Part shown: positions 38,244 through 46,267 of the stretch, piece by piece
How the letters are laid out: the number at the start of each line of letters is the position of its first letter
Numbering within the stretch: the first letter of the stretch is position 1
NCBI RefSeq assembly: GCF_900142715.1
Contig: NZ_FRBX01000003.1
Coordinates: 62,001-126,000, forward strand
Length of the DNA stretch: 64,000 bases
Reading direction: 5' to 3'
Source of the DNA: Flavobacterium pectinovorum
Lineage (GTDB): Bacteria; Bacteroidota; Bacteroidia; Flavobacteriales; Flavobacteriaceae
Made by a program: the position numbers and the translations under genes
The notes under the pieces: generated by a model
What the model saw: only the letters and a program-made list of their open reading frames with translations
What the model was told of the DNA's origin: nothing
The model's database searches: none

Positions 38244-38380
38244 ATGCCTTTAAAAAATAATCGACGAAATGCCATTTTTGATAAAATTTTATTCAAAAGA
38301 ATTGCGTTTTACCAACTAATTGTTTAAAGTTGCAAATTATTATTCCTAAGAATAATTACATTAACCCCCAATAATCAAAA

Positions 38381-39433
38381 TTGAACGAAATTCAAAAATT
38401 AAAATTTGAAATAAAACTGCAAAATCATATTTGGTTTTGGGGAAGTTACTTTACTCTTAACTTTTTAAGATGGGGAGCCTATTTTAATGACTATCCTTAT
38501 TCATTCAAATCTAACCTGATTGAATTTTCATTGCACATTCCGTTAGTCTATTTTAATCTTTTTGTTTTGGTACCGAAATTTGTACTAAAACAGAAATATA
38601 TTCAATATACTTTTGCCTTGATTTTAAGCCTTTTCGGTATTTATTTATTAAAAACCGCACTTACCTATTATATTATATCTGAGAATATCTGGCCGGAAGC
38701 CAACAGAGAATATCATCCGTTTGAAATCAATCATATCGTTGCAGTTTGCATTGGAGAATTATATGTATTAGCCATGGCTTCATCTGTTTACCTGACTTTA
38801 ACCTGGCTAAGGGAAAGAGAAAGAAACAGATCATTAAGAGAAAATCAGTTCAAAATCAAATTGAAGTATCTGGAGAATCAAATTCAGCCACACTTTTTCT
38901 TTAACACATTAAATAATTTATATGCCTTATCATTAGAATCTTCAAATAAGGTTCCTGACGTAATTATTAAGTTATCCAATTTGATGGAATATGTCTTGTA
39001 TGATGTAAAAGGAACCAAATTTGTTCCGCTTATAAAAGAAATAGACTATATTCAGAATTATATTGAAATTGAGAAGTTACGGTTTGAAAATGTAGAAGTT
39101 ACGATAAATCTTGAGTCGGATATTGAAGATATTGTTGTGCCTCCGTTAATCTTTATTTCGCTGGTTGAAAACGCCTTTAAACATGGCGGACTGAACAACA
39201 AAAACTTAAAAATCAAGATCAATTGTAAAGTTATTGATAATAAAAGGTTAGATTTTGAAATCTTAAATAATTTTGTAATTTCACAAAATCTTAACCCGAA
39301 AAGTGGTATTGGATTAGTCAATACCAAGAAAAGACTGAAATTAATTTATAAAAATGATTTCAGCCTAAAACACAAAACAAAACTAAATTACTATATAATC
39401 CGCTTGCAAATACCTATTCATAATGAAGATTAA
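38381..39433 (+). CDS. cusS: LytS/YehU-family sensor histidine kinase (CusS-like)
   Basis: 350 residues starting at TTG 38381. An in-frame TAA lies 9 bp upstream and there is no near ATG, so the TTG start is well supported. The N-terminal half has about four membrane segments (about 20-35, 45-65, 75-98, 118-141). Next comes a His_kinase (PF06580) domain with LENQIQPHFFFNTLNNL (phospho-acceptor His171) and an ATPase domain with LVENAFKHGG and SGIGLVNTKKRLKL. It has no large sensory domain, so it may sense a membrane or PUL-derived signal. It overlaps the regulator gene by 11 bp and sits at the end of the PUL. Confidence 0.88.
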   Translation: MNEIQKLKFEIKLQNHIWFWGSYFTLNFLRWGAYFNDYPYSFKSNLIEFSLHIPLVYFNLFVLVPKFVLKQKYIQYTFALILSLFGIYLLKTALTYYIISENIWPEANREYHPFEINHIVAVCIGELYVLAMASSVYLTLTWLRERERNRSLRENQFKIKLKYLENQIQPHFFFNTLNNLYALSLESSNKVPDVIIKLSNLMEYVLYDVKGTKFVPLIKEIDYIQNYIEIEKLRFENVEVTINLESDIEDIVVPPLIFISLVENAFKHGGLNNKNLKIKINCKVIDNKRLDFEILNNFVISQNLNPKSGIGLVNTKKRLKLIYKNDFSLKHKTKLNYYIIRLQIPIHNED

Positions 39434-40124
39434 ATGCGTATTGATTGATGATGAGCCTTTGGCTATCAAAGTCTTGCAAAATTATTTCAATAATTTTACA
39501 GATTTTGAAGTGATCGGTACATTCAATAATTCTCTTGAAGCACTTGATTTTATCAACAGCACAACTGTTGATGCTGTCTTTTTAGATATCAATATGCCAA
39601 TGATGACAGGATTTGAATTAATTAGTTTAATCGAAAACAAAACCAAAGTCATTATCACAACAGCTTTTAGGGAGTTTGCAGCCGAAAGTTATGATCTTGA
39701 TGTTCTTGATTATTTAGTAAAACCCATTCCGCTGCCCAGATTTATAAAGTGCATTAACAAGATTACTACCGAATACAATTTAAAAAACAATATTAAGGTC
39801 GAAACCACAAAAGGTGATTCTCATATTTTTATTAAGGTTGATAAAAAAATGATGAAAATCAATATTGAAGAAATCCTTTTTATCGAAGGAATGAAAGAAT
39901 ATATTAAAGTTGTTACGCCTGATAAAACGTATATTACCCATAAATCCCTCACTTCTTTGTCTGAAGAATTACCGGCAGATCGTTTTTTGAGAATTCATAA
40001 ATCGTACGTTATCGCCCTAAATAAGGTGAAATCTATCGAAGGAAACCGCATACAGATCCAATCTTACACCATTCCTATTGGTAGAAATTACAGTAAAGAT
40101 GTTAAAAACAAAATTTTAGAGTAA
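39423..40124 (+). CDS. cusR: LytTR-family response regulator (CusR-like)
   Basis: 233 residues. Receiver domain (about 1-120): LIDDEPLA, phospho-acceptor Asp55 in VFLDINMP, TTAF, DYLVKPIPL. LytTR DNA-binding domain (about 135-232): INIEEILFIEGMKEYIKV, YITHKSLTSL, RFLRIHKSYVIALNKV, IPIGRNY. LytTR domains bind direct repeats about 21 bp apart, which is what sites A, B and C show. It partners the kinase whose gene overlaps its start, and probably controls the chitin PUL. The F. johnsoniae PUL carries an equivalent kinase-regulator pair. Confidence 0.9.
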   Translation: MKIKCVLIDDEPLAIKVLQNYFNNFTDFEVIGTFNNSLEALDFINSTTVDAVFLDINMPMMTGFELISLIENKTKVIITTAFREFAAESYDLDVLDYLVKPIPLPRFIKCINKITTEYNLKNNIKVETTKGDSHIFIKVDKKMMKINIEEILFIEGMKEYIKVVTPDKTYITHKSLTSLSEELPADRFLRIHKSYVIALNKVKSIEGNRIQIQSYTIPIGRNYSKDVKNKILE

Positions 40125-40185
40125 ATACAATTTCATTTTTCATTTTCTAAGTAGGTTAAAATTAACACATTGTTGAAAAAATGAT

Positions 40186-40215
40186 GCCGTTGGTTTAAAT
40201 TTAACATTATTTGTG
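40186..40215 (+). promoter_or_regulatory. Candidate LytTR (CusR) operator, site C, upstream of the MFS gene
   Basis: GCCGTTGGT (40186-40194), 12-bp spacer beginning TTAA, TTATTTGTG (40207-40215). The first box is almost identical to that of site A; the second is weaker. It lies 87 bp before the MFS start codon. The upstream CATTGTTGAA also resembles CATTATTGAA of site A. Confidence 0.5.
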
Positions 40216-40302
40216 CCTTTTTATTTTTTTTTGAAACACTTAACAAATATATTTACGGTCTTCAAAAAACAATAAAATTAAAAAATTAACCTTATCACAA
40301 TT

Positions 40303-41739
40303 ATGAGTTCAGAAAATGTGCAAACTAAGTGGGGACAGTTTATTCCTCTAGTTATCGTATTCTTCTTTTGGGGTTTTGTCGCTGCAAGTAACGACATCTT
40401 GATTCCTGTTTTTAAAACAGCCTTCAACTTATCTCAAGGAGAAAGTCAATTAGTATCTTTAGCTTTTTATATCGCTTACACCGTAGGATCGCTAATATAT
40501 ATGGGAATCTCCGCTTTAATCAAAGAAGATTTAGTTAACAGAATAGGATATAAAAACGGTCTTTCATTAGGTTTACTTATTTCTGCTCTTGGAACTTTAT
40601 TATTTTATCCGGCTGCAAATACAGGATCTTTTCCTTTAATGTTATCTGGATTATTCATTGTAGCACTTGGTTTTTCATTACAGCAAACAGTTGCAAACCC
40701 TTTAGCAATTGCTTTAGGACCAATTACAACAGGATCTCAACGTTTAACTTTAGCAGGTGGAATTAACAATCTGGGTACTACAATCGGACCGCTTATTGTG
40801 AGTTTTGCAATCTTCGGATCAAGCACTGGATCATCTACTTTAAGCATCGAGAGTGTAAAAATTCCTTATTTAATACTTGGTTTGGCCTTTTTATTAGTTG
40901 CTATTTTATTAAAATTCTCTTCATTGCCAGACAGACCAGCTCTAATCGAAGAAGAAATCGCACATGATGGCGCAACAGCAAAAAAATCTGCATTACAATA
41001 TCCACAATTGGTAATGGGAATGATTGCTATATTTCTTTATGTTGGTGTAGAAGTTTCTACTGCAAGTAATTTACCTGCATACATGGAAAGCAAATTAGGA
41101 TTTTTAACTCAGGAAGTTGCTCCTTATATCTCTTTATATTGGGCAAGTTTAATGATTGGCCGTTGGACAGGAGCTATCGAAGCTTTTACTGATAAAGCCA
41201 GTTTACAACAAATATTACGTTTTGTAGCACCATATTTGGCATTTGGCGTATTTTTAGCTGTAAATGCAATTGCAAAACACGATTTAACACCGTTTTACAT
41301 CTACGGATTAATTATCTTAGTATTAATTGCTGCTGATATTGCAAGTAAAGGAAATCCTGCGAGAATGTTATTAATCTTCTCTGTTTTAGGAATTGTTGCT
41401 TTAGCAATAGGAATGTCGACTAATGGTATTGTGAGTGTTTACGCTTTTACAAGTGTTGGTCTATTCTGTAGTACGCTTTGGCCATGTATCTTTACACTGG
41501 CAGTAAGCGGATTAGGAAAAAATACAAGCCAGGGAAGCAGCTTCCTAATCATGATGATTATGGGTGGTGGAGTTATCAGCTGGTTACAAGGTTTTGTTTC
41601 TGAATTCATTGGTATTCAAGCAAGTTATATTGTAGGTATCTTATGTTTTGCTTACCTTGCGTTTTACGCATGGAGCGTGAGCGGAATCCTTAGAAAACAA
41701 GGGATTAACTTTGACAAAAAACTTTCAGGAGGGCACTAA
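40303..41739 (+). CDS. MFS sugar transporter (FHS/NagP-like), probable GlcNAc uptake
   Basis: 478 residues with about 12 to 14 hydrophobic segments and no signal peptide. Start region FIPLVIVFFFWGFVAASNDILIPVFK and GFSLQQTVANPLAIALGP match the fucose/hexose:H+ symporter branch (FucP, NagP). GGINNLGTTIGPL and the second-half RWTGAIEAF also fit. Its location beside a chitin PUL and the shared operator suggest import of GlcNAc or another PUL product across the inner membrane. No GlcNAc kinase gene is seen nearby in this window. Confidence 0.88.
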   Translation: MSSENVQTKWGQFIPLVIVFFFWGFVAASNDILIPVFKTAFNLSQGESQLVSLAFYIAYTVGSLIYMGISALIKEDLVNRIGYKNGLSLGLLISALGTLLFYPAANTGSFPLMLSGLFIVALGFSLQQTVANPLAIALGPITTGSQRLTLAGGINNLGTTIGPLIVSFAIFGSSTGSSTLSIESVKIPYLILGLAFLLVAILLKFSSLPDRPALIEEEIAHDGATAKKSALQYPQLVMGMIAIFLYVGVEVSTASNLPAYMESKLGFLTQEVAPYISLYWASLMIGRWTGAIEAFTDKASLQQILRFVAPYLAFGVFLAVNAIAKHDLTPFYIYGLIILVLIAADIASKGNPARMLLIFSVLGIVALAIGMSTNGIVSVYAFTSVGLFCSTLWPCIFTLAVSGLGKNTSQGSSFLIMMIMGGGVISWLQGFVSEFIGIQASYIVGILCFAYLAFYAWSVSGILRKQGINFDKKLSGGH

Positions 41740-41764
41740 ACCTTCTTTAAATAACAATATAAAA

Positions 41765-41809
41765 AATCCCAAATTCCAATTTTATAGATTGGAATTTGGG
41801 ATTTTTTTT
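41765..41809 (+). terminator. Terminator after the MFS transporter gene
   Basis: A perfect 16-bp stem (AATCCCAAATTCCAAT at 41765-41780 and its complement at 41788-41803), 7-nt loop, then eight T. One of the strongest terminators in the window. Confidence 0.92.
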
Positions 41810-41822
41810 GACCTTATTCAGC

Positions 41823-41867
41823 AAACCCGACAGTCCCGAAGCTTCGGAATAAAACCTGTCAGGTTTG
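41823..41867. repeat. AAACCCGACAG / TCCCGAAGCTTCGGA dispersed element, copy 1
   Basis: AAACCCGACAG, a short palindrome, then CCTGTCAGGTTT. The outer arms are complementary. A near copy lies at 60778-60823 with CTATCGGGGTTT as the right end. Confidence 0.6.
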
Positions 41868-41929
41868 TCGATAAAAAATTCCAGCCGAAATTGGAATTTG
41901 GAATTTATTTTTTGGAATTTAATTTTTTT

Positions 41930-42424
41930 TTACTTCGCATTAATAATATTGCTTAAATTCTTTTTAAAAATGGCTTTATTTTGTTCCGATAAAGTATATA
42001 CGACATCTTTATCGGCATGAATAATCACTTTATCAATATTCGTCGCTAAAAGTGCTTTTGGATCCTTAATTTTTAATGTACAGGCACCATCAAAATAACC
42101 ATCTTCTTCGATTGTTTTTTTTGCAGCCAGAACAGTTCCGTCACTTAAAACAGCCGAAATTGTCATTGTACTATTTAATGTATTTGAATAAAAACCATCC
42201 ATTACCAACAATAATCGGTATGAATTTTTCATTTCAGGACCTCTAAACTCGTGACGTGTAATATTATAACGTAAACCTTTTGCCAAAGTCTGGAATTTTG
42301 AAGTACAATCTAATTCAAAAGTAGCCACATCTCCGGCTTCGTTTACAGATGTTAATACTTTTGCCTGGGAATTTGCAGTGATATTTACTGCCAAAAATGC
42401 GAAAATCAGAATAAGTTTTTTCAT
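41930..42424 (-). CDS. Small secreted protein of unknown function
   Basis: 164 residues. Clear signal peptide (MKKLILIFAFLAVNITANSQA). The remaining ~145 residues are mixed alpha/beta, with ATFELDCTSKFQTL, MDGFYSNTLNSTMTISAVLSDG and IDKVIIHADKDVVYTL. No catalytic motif or repeat is visible, and no family recognised. Predicted periplasmic. It lies downstream of the aldolase-like gene but is separated from it by a terminator, so it probably has its own promoter. Confidence 0.75.
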   Translation of the reverse strand: MKKLILIFAFLAVNITANSQAKVLTSVNEAGDVATFELDCTSKFQTLAKGLRYNITRHEFRGPEMKNSYRLLLVMDGFYSNTLNSTMTISAVLSDGTVLAAKKTIEEDGYFDGACTLKIKDPKALLATNIDKVIIHADKDVVYTLSEQNKAIFKKNLSNIINAK

Positions 42425-42453
42425 ATGTCATTCTTTTTGAGACACATAAAGAT

Positions 42454-42493
42454 AAAAAAAATCACCATCTTTCTTACAAAAAATGGTGATTTT
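42454..42493 (-). terminator. Terminator of the aldolase-like gene
   Basis: An 11-bp stem AAAATCACCAT / ATGGTGATTTT with a 14-nt loop, T run on the minus strand, 20 bp past the stop. Confidence 0.82.
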
Positions 42494-42513
42494 AATTATG
42501 TATTTAAGGTAAA

Positions 42514-43170
42514 CTATTTGTTTCCTTTCTCAAAATCAGCAACAAACTGAGCTAATCCAATATCAGTTAATGGGTGTTTCAATAATCCGTAAATTGCAGA
42601 AAGTGGTCCAGTCATAACATCAGCTCCAATTTTAGCGCAGTTTACAATATGCATTGTATGACGCACAGAAGCAGCTAAAATTTGAGTTTCGTATCCGTAG
42701 TTATCATAAATCAGTCTAATTTCTTCGATCAGGTTTAAACCGTCTGTAGAAACATCATCAAGACGACCAATAAATGGAGAAACATAAGTAGCTCCAGCTT
42801 TTGCAGCCAAAAGAGCCTGACCAACAGAAAATACAAGTGTTACATTTGTTTTGATTCCTTTATCTGAGAAATATTTCGCAGCCATAACGCCTTCTTTTGT
42901 CATTGGCAATTTAACTACGATTTGATCATGTAATTCAGCTAATTCTTCACCTTCCTTAATCATTCCATCATAATCCAACGCATTTACCTCAGCACTTACA
43001 TCGCCTTCTACAAGATTGCAGATGTCAACATAATGTTTCAGGATATTGTTTTTTCCTGTAATTCCTTCTTTCGCCATCAATGACGGGTTAGTCGTTACAC
43101 CATCCAAAACACCTAAAGCCTGTGCTTCTTTAATTTGAGCTAAATTAGCTGTGTCAATAAAAAATTTCAT
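42514..43170 (-). CDS. fsa: Fructose-6-phosphate aldolase / TalC-type transaldolase
   Basis: 218 residues, the length of the short MipB/TalC group. [32 protein letters not shown] is the family start. The Schiff-base Lys is in [34 protein letters not shown] (region KTN...T), and [10 protein letters not shown] and the C-terminal tail are also typical. Enzymes of this group act as fructose-6-phosphate aldolase or transaldolase; sequence alone does not decide which. Cytoplasmic, pentose phosphate and central carbon metabolism. Monocistronic with its own terminator. The long 5' leader (about 120 nt) starts at a TAATTTTG element. Confidence 0.9.
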   Translation of the reverse strand: MKFFIDTANLAQIKEAQALGVLDGVTTNPSLMAKEGITGKNNILKHYVDICNLVEGDVSAEVNALDYDGMIKEGEELAELHDQIVVKLPMTKEGVMAAKYFSDKGIKTNVTLVFSVGQALLAAKAGATYVSPFIGRLDDVSTDGLNLIEEIRLIYDNYGYETQILAASVRHTMHIVNCAKIGADVMTGPLSAIYGLLKHPLTDIGLAQFVADFEKGNK

Positions 43171-43299
43171 AATTATATCTATTTAATTGTGTTGATTCTA
43201 TTTGATGTCTTCGGCAACCGTAATCCGGTTTTTGCCGTTATCTTTTATTCTTTTTAATTCACAAAGAATGAGCCTGCTCACCTTACATAAATTTCGGTG

Positions 43300-43307
43300 C
43301 AAAATTA
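43300..43307 (-). promoter_or_regulatory. Possible -7 promoter element (TAATTTTG) of the aldolase-like gene
   Basis: Minus-strand TAATTTTG matches TAnnTTTG about 130 bp before the ATG. The nearest upstream TTTTG is 16 bp away, short of the usual spacing. Confidence 0.35.
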
Positions 43308-43421
43308 CAACTTATAATTTTCCCAAAATTAAAATCTTAAAAATAATTCTACATTTCGATATTCCTCGTTATAATACCTTCATTAAAAAAGCGTATTTTT
43401 AAAGTCCAAATAAGTCCAAAA

Positions 43422-44729
43422 GTGCTAGAAGAGAATTTTCAACAAGACATTACTAATATCCAGAATATTACAATTGTACCAACTTTACTAAATGTAATAT
43501 GCCAAACGACCGGAATGGGTTTTGCAGCCGTAGCAAGAGTTACAGAAGATCGCTGGATAACCTGCAGTGTTCAGGACAATGTTGCATTTGGTCTAAAACC
43601 CGGAGATGAATTACAAGTAAAAACCACAATTTGCGATGAAATTCGCCAGGACAGGAAAGCAGTAATAATTGACAATGTTAGTGAAGATCCTGAATTTCGT
43701 TATCATCATACTCCGGCAATGTATGGACTTCAAAGTTATATTTCGGTTCCGATTATGCTTAAAGACGGAAGTTTTTTTGGAACACTTTGTGCCATCGATC
43801 CGAAACCAAATAGCTTAAAAACATTCAAAGTCCGAGAAATGTTTAATTTGTTTGCTGATTTAATTTCATTCCACATCACAAGTATTGAAGAAGCAAACGA
43901 AAGCAAAACGATTTTAAAAGAGAAAGACAATCTTCTGGAAAAAACCGAAATTGAAAAACAAAAAGCTGTAAAATCAAAATCAGACATTGAGAAAAAACTT
44001 ATTGAGAAAAACATCTCTCTTGAAAAAATGAACAATGAACTCGAGGCATTTAATTACATTTCGAGTCATGATTTACAGGAACCTTTGCGAAAAATTCAGC
44101 TTTTTACAGATACTATTGAACGTGAAGAACTAAATAATTTATCTGAAAAAGGCAAAACTGCATTCAATAAAATCAAGACTTCGGCTTTTAGAATGCAAAA
44201 TCTAATTAACGACCTTTTAATTTATTCTAAAACAAAATTTGACGATAGAAAGTTTGTACTTAAAGACTTAAATGAAATTACCAGAGACGTTATCGAAGAT
44301 CTTACAGATGAGTTTGAAAATAAAAATGTAGTTTTTGATATACAAGATTTAGGAAAACTTTCTGTAATAGAATTTCAATTCAGACAGCTTCTTTATAATT
44401 TGATTAATAATTCGATGAAATTTGCAAGTCCTGATCGAAATTTAATCATCACAATCTCATCAAAAATCACAAATGGAATACTTGAGAAACTTTCTCCTCT
44501 TACCAAATATTACCAAATAACCATTGCAGACAATGGCATTGGATTTGATCAATCTTATAACGAAAAAATATTTGGACTTTTTCAGGCCTTACACACAAAA
44601 CCGATAAAAAGTACCGGAATAGGACTTACAATAGTCAAAAGAATTGTAGAAAACCATAACGGCTTTATTACAGCAAAAGGAATTTTAAATCAAGGAGCAA
44701 AATTTGATATTTTTATTCCTTTAGAATGA
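43422..44729 (+). CDS. GAF-domain sensor histidine kinase
   Basis: 435 residues from a GTG at 43422. No ATG is available until residue 32, inside the GAF domain. The GAF domain spans about 15-155 (TTGMGFAAVARV, RYHHTPAMYGLQSYISVPI, FGTLCAIDP). A coiled coil follows (about 155-205). HisKA has FNYISSHDLQEPLRKIQLF with His216, and HATPase has QLLYNLINNSMKFA, IADNGIGFD and GIGLTIVKRIVENHNG. No membrane segment and no Cys chromophore site are evident. It is a soluble orphan kinase. The GAF ligand is unknown, and no response regulator is adjacent. Confidence 0.88.
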   Translation: MLEENFQQDITNIQNITIVPTLLNVICQTTGMGFAAVARVTEDRWITCSVQDNVAFGLKPGDELQVKTTICDEIRQDRKAVIIDNVSEDPEFRYHHTPAMYGLQSYISVPIMLKDGSFFGTLCAIDPKPNSLKTFKVREMFNLFADLISFHITSIEEANESKTILKEKDNLLEKTEIEKQKAVKSKSDIEKKLIEKNISLEKMNNELEAFNYISSHDLQEPLRKIQLFTDTIEREELNNLSEKGKTAFNKIKTSAFRMQNLINDLLIYSKTKFDDRKFVLKDLNEITRDVIEDLTDEFENKNVVFDIQDLGKLSVIEFQFRQLLYNLINNSMKFASPDRNLIITISSKITNGILEKLSPLTKYYQITIADNGIGFDQSYNEKIFGLFQALHTKPIKSTGIGLTIVKRIVENHNGFITAKGILNQGAKFDIFIPLE

Positions 44730-44744
44730 ATAAGATAGCGTTTT

Positions 44745-44905
44745 TTTTTACCGCAAAGAACGCAAAGGTTTTTATCTAATTAAACTTTCTAAAAACACAA
44801 AGTTCGCAAAGCTAAGTAAACACAAAGCTTTGCGAACTTTTTATTTATTCTAATAAAAACTAACTGTAAAAAATCCTTGCGAACTTTGCGGTTAATTTTT
44901 TTTCA
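44745..44905. repeat. GCAAAGTTCG dispersed repeat with strong hairpin, convergent gap
   Basis: A perfect 15-bp inverted repeat AAAGTTCGCAAAGCT (44799-44813) and AGCTTTGCGAACTTT (44826-44840), flanked by further ACCGCAAAG and TTGCGGTTAA words. It sits between the convergent GAF kinase and SDR genes and could terminate both transcripts. Confidence 0.7.
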
Positions 44906-44919
44906 TTACAATTGAATAA

Positions 44920-45723
44920 TTATAGTTTATAATGGTTCATTAGCATTTTTTCATACATTTTATCCGGAAGTACACGTTTTAAAACGATCGAGAATTTCTG
45001 CATAAAAACACCTACTTTATAATGCACTTTTGGCTTTTTTTGCTGAATAATTTTGTAAACTGCCTCAGCCATTTCATTCGGATTACTTCCCGCATCAACA
45101 TGTTCATTCATAGTAGCAAGCACATCTCCGTAAACTTTTTCATAAGCAGAACCTGAAATAACCGGCGCATGATAACGTCCTGAAGCAATATTGGTAGCAA
45201 AATCTCCAGGTGCTACGTTGGTGATCTCAATTCCAAAAGACTTTACTTCCATTCTTAAAGCTTCGGTAATTAATTCTAAAGCTCCTTTTGATGCAGAATA
45301 AACACTTCTGTACGGCAATCCCATATAACCGGCAATTGAAGTAATATTAATAATCAAACCCGATTTTTGTTCACGCATTTGTGGTAAAACCGCTTTCATA
45401 ACTTCTATTGGTCCAAAAAAATTGGTCTCGAAGTTATTCTTGATTTCTTCTGTCGGAATTTCTTCCAAAGGCCCTGTAATTCCAACTCCAGCATTATTAA
45501 TTACAATATCCAATCGCCCGGAAGTTTGAATAATTTTGGCTACCGCCGATTTAATAGATTCGGTATTTCGAACATCTAAAGCCACGAGTGGAAAAACAGA
45601 ATTCAACACTTTTTCAGGGTTTCGACTTGTTCCATAAACAACGAAACCTTTTTGATGCAAAAATTCTCCAATAGATTTCCCGATCCCTGAAGATCCTCCG
45701 GTAATTAAAACGACTTTATTCAT
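44920..45723 (-). CDS. SDR-family oxidoreductase
   Basis: A 267-residue classical short-chain dehydrogenase. NAD(P) site TGGSSGIG (8-15), NNAG (about 82-85), catalytic SITSIAG...YRSVYSASKGA with the Tyr-x3-Lys pair, and NVAPGDFAT. The C-terminal extension LKRVLPDKMYEKMLMNHYKL is typical of a group with hydrophobic substrates. The substrate cannot be read from the sequence. The gene appears monocistronic. Confidence 0.88.
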   Translation of the reverse strand: MNKVVLITGGSSGIGKSIGEFLHQKGFVVYGTSRNPEKVLNSVFPLVALDVRNTESIKSAVAKIIQTSGRLDIVINNAGVGITGPLEEIPTEEIKNNFETNFFGPIEVMKAVLPQMREQKSGLIINITSIAGYMGLPYRSVYSASKGALELITEALRMEVKSFGIEITNVAPGDFATNIASGRYHAPVISGSAYEKVYGDVLATMNEHVDAGSNPNEMAEAVYKIIQQKKPKVHYKVGVFMQKFSIVLKRVLPDKMYEKMLMNHYKL

Positions 45724-45776
45724 ATTATGGGGTACTAGGTTATTTGTTATAAATTAAGAGATCTTTAAATTATTTT

Positions 45777-45945
45777 TTACCGCAGAGAACACAATCCCGA
45801 TAGCTATCGGGATTCGCAGAGTCCACTAAGATTGAAGTTGTGTTTACACAATCTAAGTCCGCAAAGCTTTGCGTCCCGAAACTTCGGGATGCCTTTTCAC
45901 AAAAGCTGAGAGTAAAAAATCTTTGCGAGCTTTGCTGTTAAATTT
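45777..45945. repeat. Mosaic spacer: ACCGCAGAG words and two CCCGA palindromes
   Basis: Within the 362-bp gap between the SDR gene and the SRP RNA. It holds a perfect 22-bp palindrome at 45793-45814 (AATCCCGATAG and its complement), CGCAAAGCTTTGCG at about 45859-45872, TCCCGAAACTTCGGGA at 45874-45889, and a final CTTTGCGAGCTTTGC. These are the same word families as at 44745 and 7129. The rest of the gap holds the SRP RNA terminator; no open frame is convincing. Confidence 0.6.
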
Positions 45946-46041
45946 ATTTACCCGTCCACAGGTTTTAAAATTCATCCAACTTTCCTCAGTACCAAAAATA
46001 AAAAAATCCTCCAGAAGGAAGACTACTTTTAAATTAATTCT

Positions 46042-46068
46042 AAAAAAAAATCCTGAAACATTTCAGGA
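46042..46068 (-). terminator. Terminator of the SRP RNA gene
   Basis: Minus-strand stem TCCTGAAA / TTTCAGGA (tight central loop) followed by nine T, about 20 bp after the RNA 3' end. A second weaker T-rich stem lies at about 45998-46022. Confidence 0.75.
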
Positions 46069-46085
46069 CATATAAAATAAAAAAT

Positions 46086-46178
46086 GGCAAGCGACCTACA
46101 TCGCACCGCTCAACCACGTACCCTTGCTATGTTCCCATCCTGGGGGAGTCTGCAGGAGCTGGTCGTGTAGGACTTGCC
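46086..46178 (-). ncRNA. ffs: Signal recognition particle RNA, small bacterial type (4.5S)
   Basis: The minus strand gives a ~93-nt RNA whose ends pair (GGCAAG... with ...CTTGCC). The conserved domain IV reads CCCCCAGGATGGGAACATAGCAAGGG, i.e. the GGAA tetraloop-like turn followed by the symmetric-loop AGCA that binds Ffh (written here in parts: CCCCCAGGATG, GGAA, CATAGCAAGGG). The tail GTGGTTGAGCGGTGC is usual for Bacteroidota SRP RNAs. A consensus promoter ends about 5 bp before the 5' end and a terminator follows. Both support the boundaries. Confidence 0.88.
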
Positions 46179-46182
46179 GGTG

Positions 46183-46212
46183 CAAATATACAATCTTTTT
46201 ATATTTTTGCAA
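46183..46212 (-). promoter_or_regulatory. Promoter of the SRP RNA gene
   Basis: Minus strand TTG (46210-46212), 19-bp spacer, TATATTTG (46183-46190). Matches the Bacteroidota consensus, and the predicted start agrees with the RNA 5' end near 46178. Confidence 0.75.
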
Positions 46213-46267
46213 GAGCTTTGTTGCTATAAAAATATCGTCGTATATTGGCTTATTCAAATTTTTAACT

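Noticed and set aside
43202..43290. Minus-strand short frame ending in KRIKDNGKNRITVAEDIK, resembling the tail of a GGDEF domain
   Set aside because: About 26 codons, no upstream GGDEF sequence, and it lies in the predicted leader of the aldolase-like gene. The similarity is too short to support a relic.
46086..46178. tmRNA or a riboswitch as identity of the structured RNA
   Set aside because: Length (~93 nt), the GGAA/AGCA domain IV core and pairing ends fit small SRP RNA. No tag-peptide or tRNA-like part.
46124..46267. N-terminal extension of the glutamine cyclotransferase frame through the SRP RNA region
   Set aside because: It overlaps the SRP RNA and its promoter on the other strand. 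The lipoprotein signal starts cleanly at 46268.
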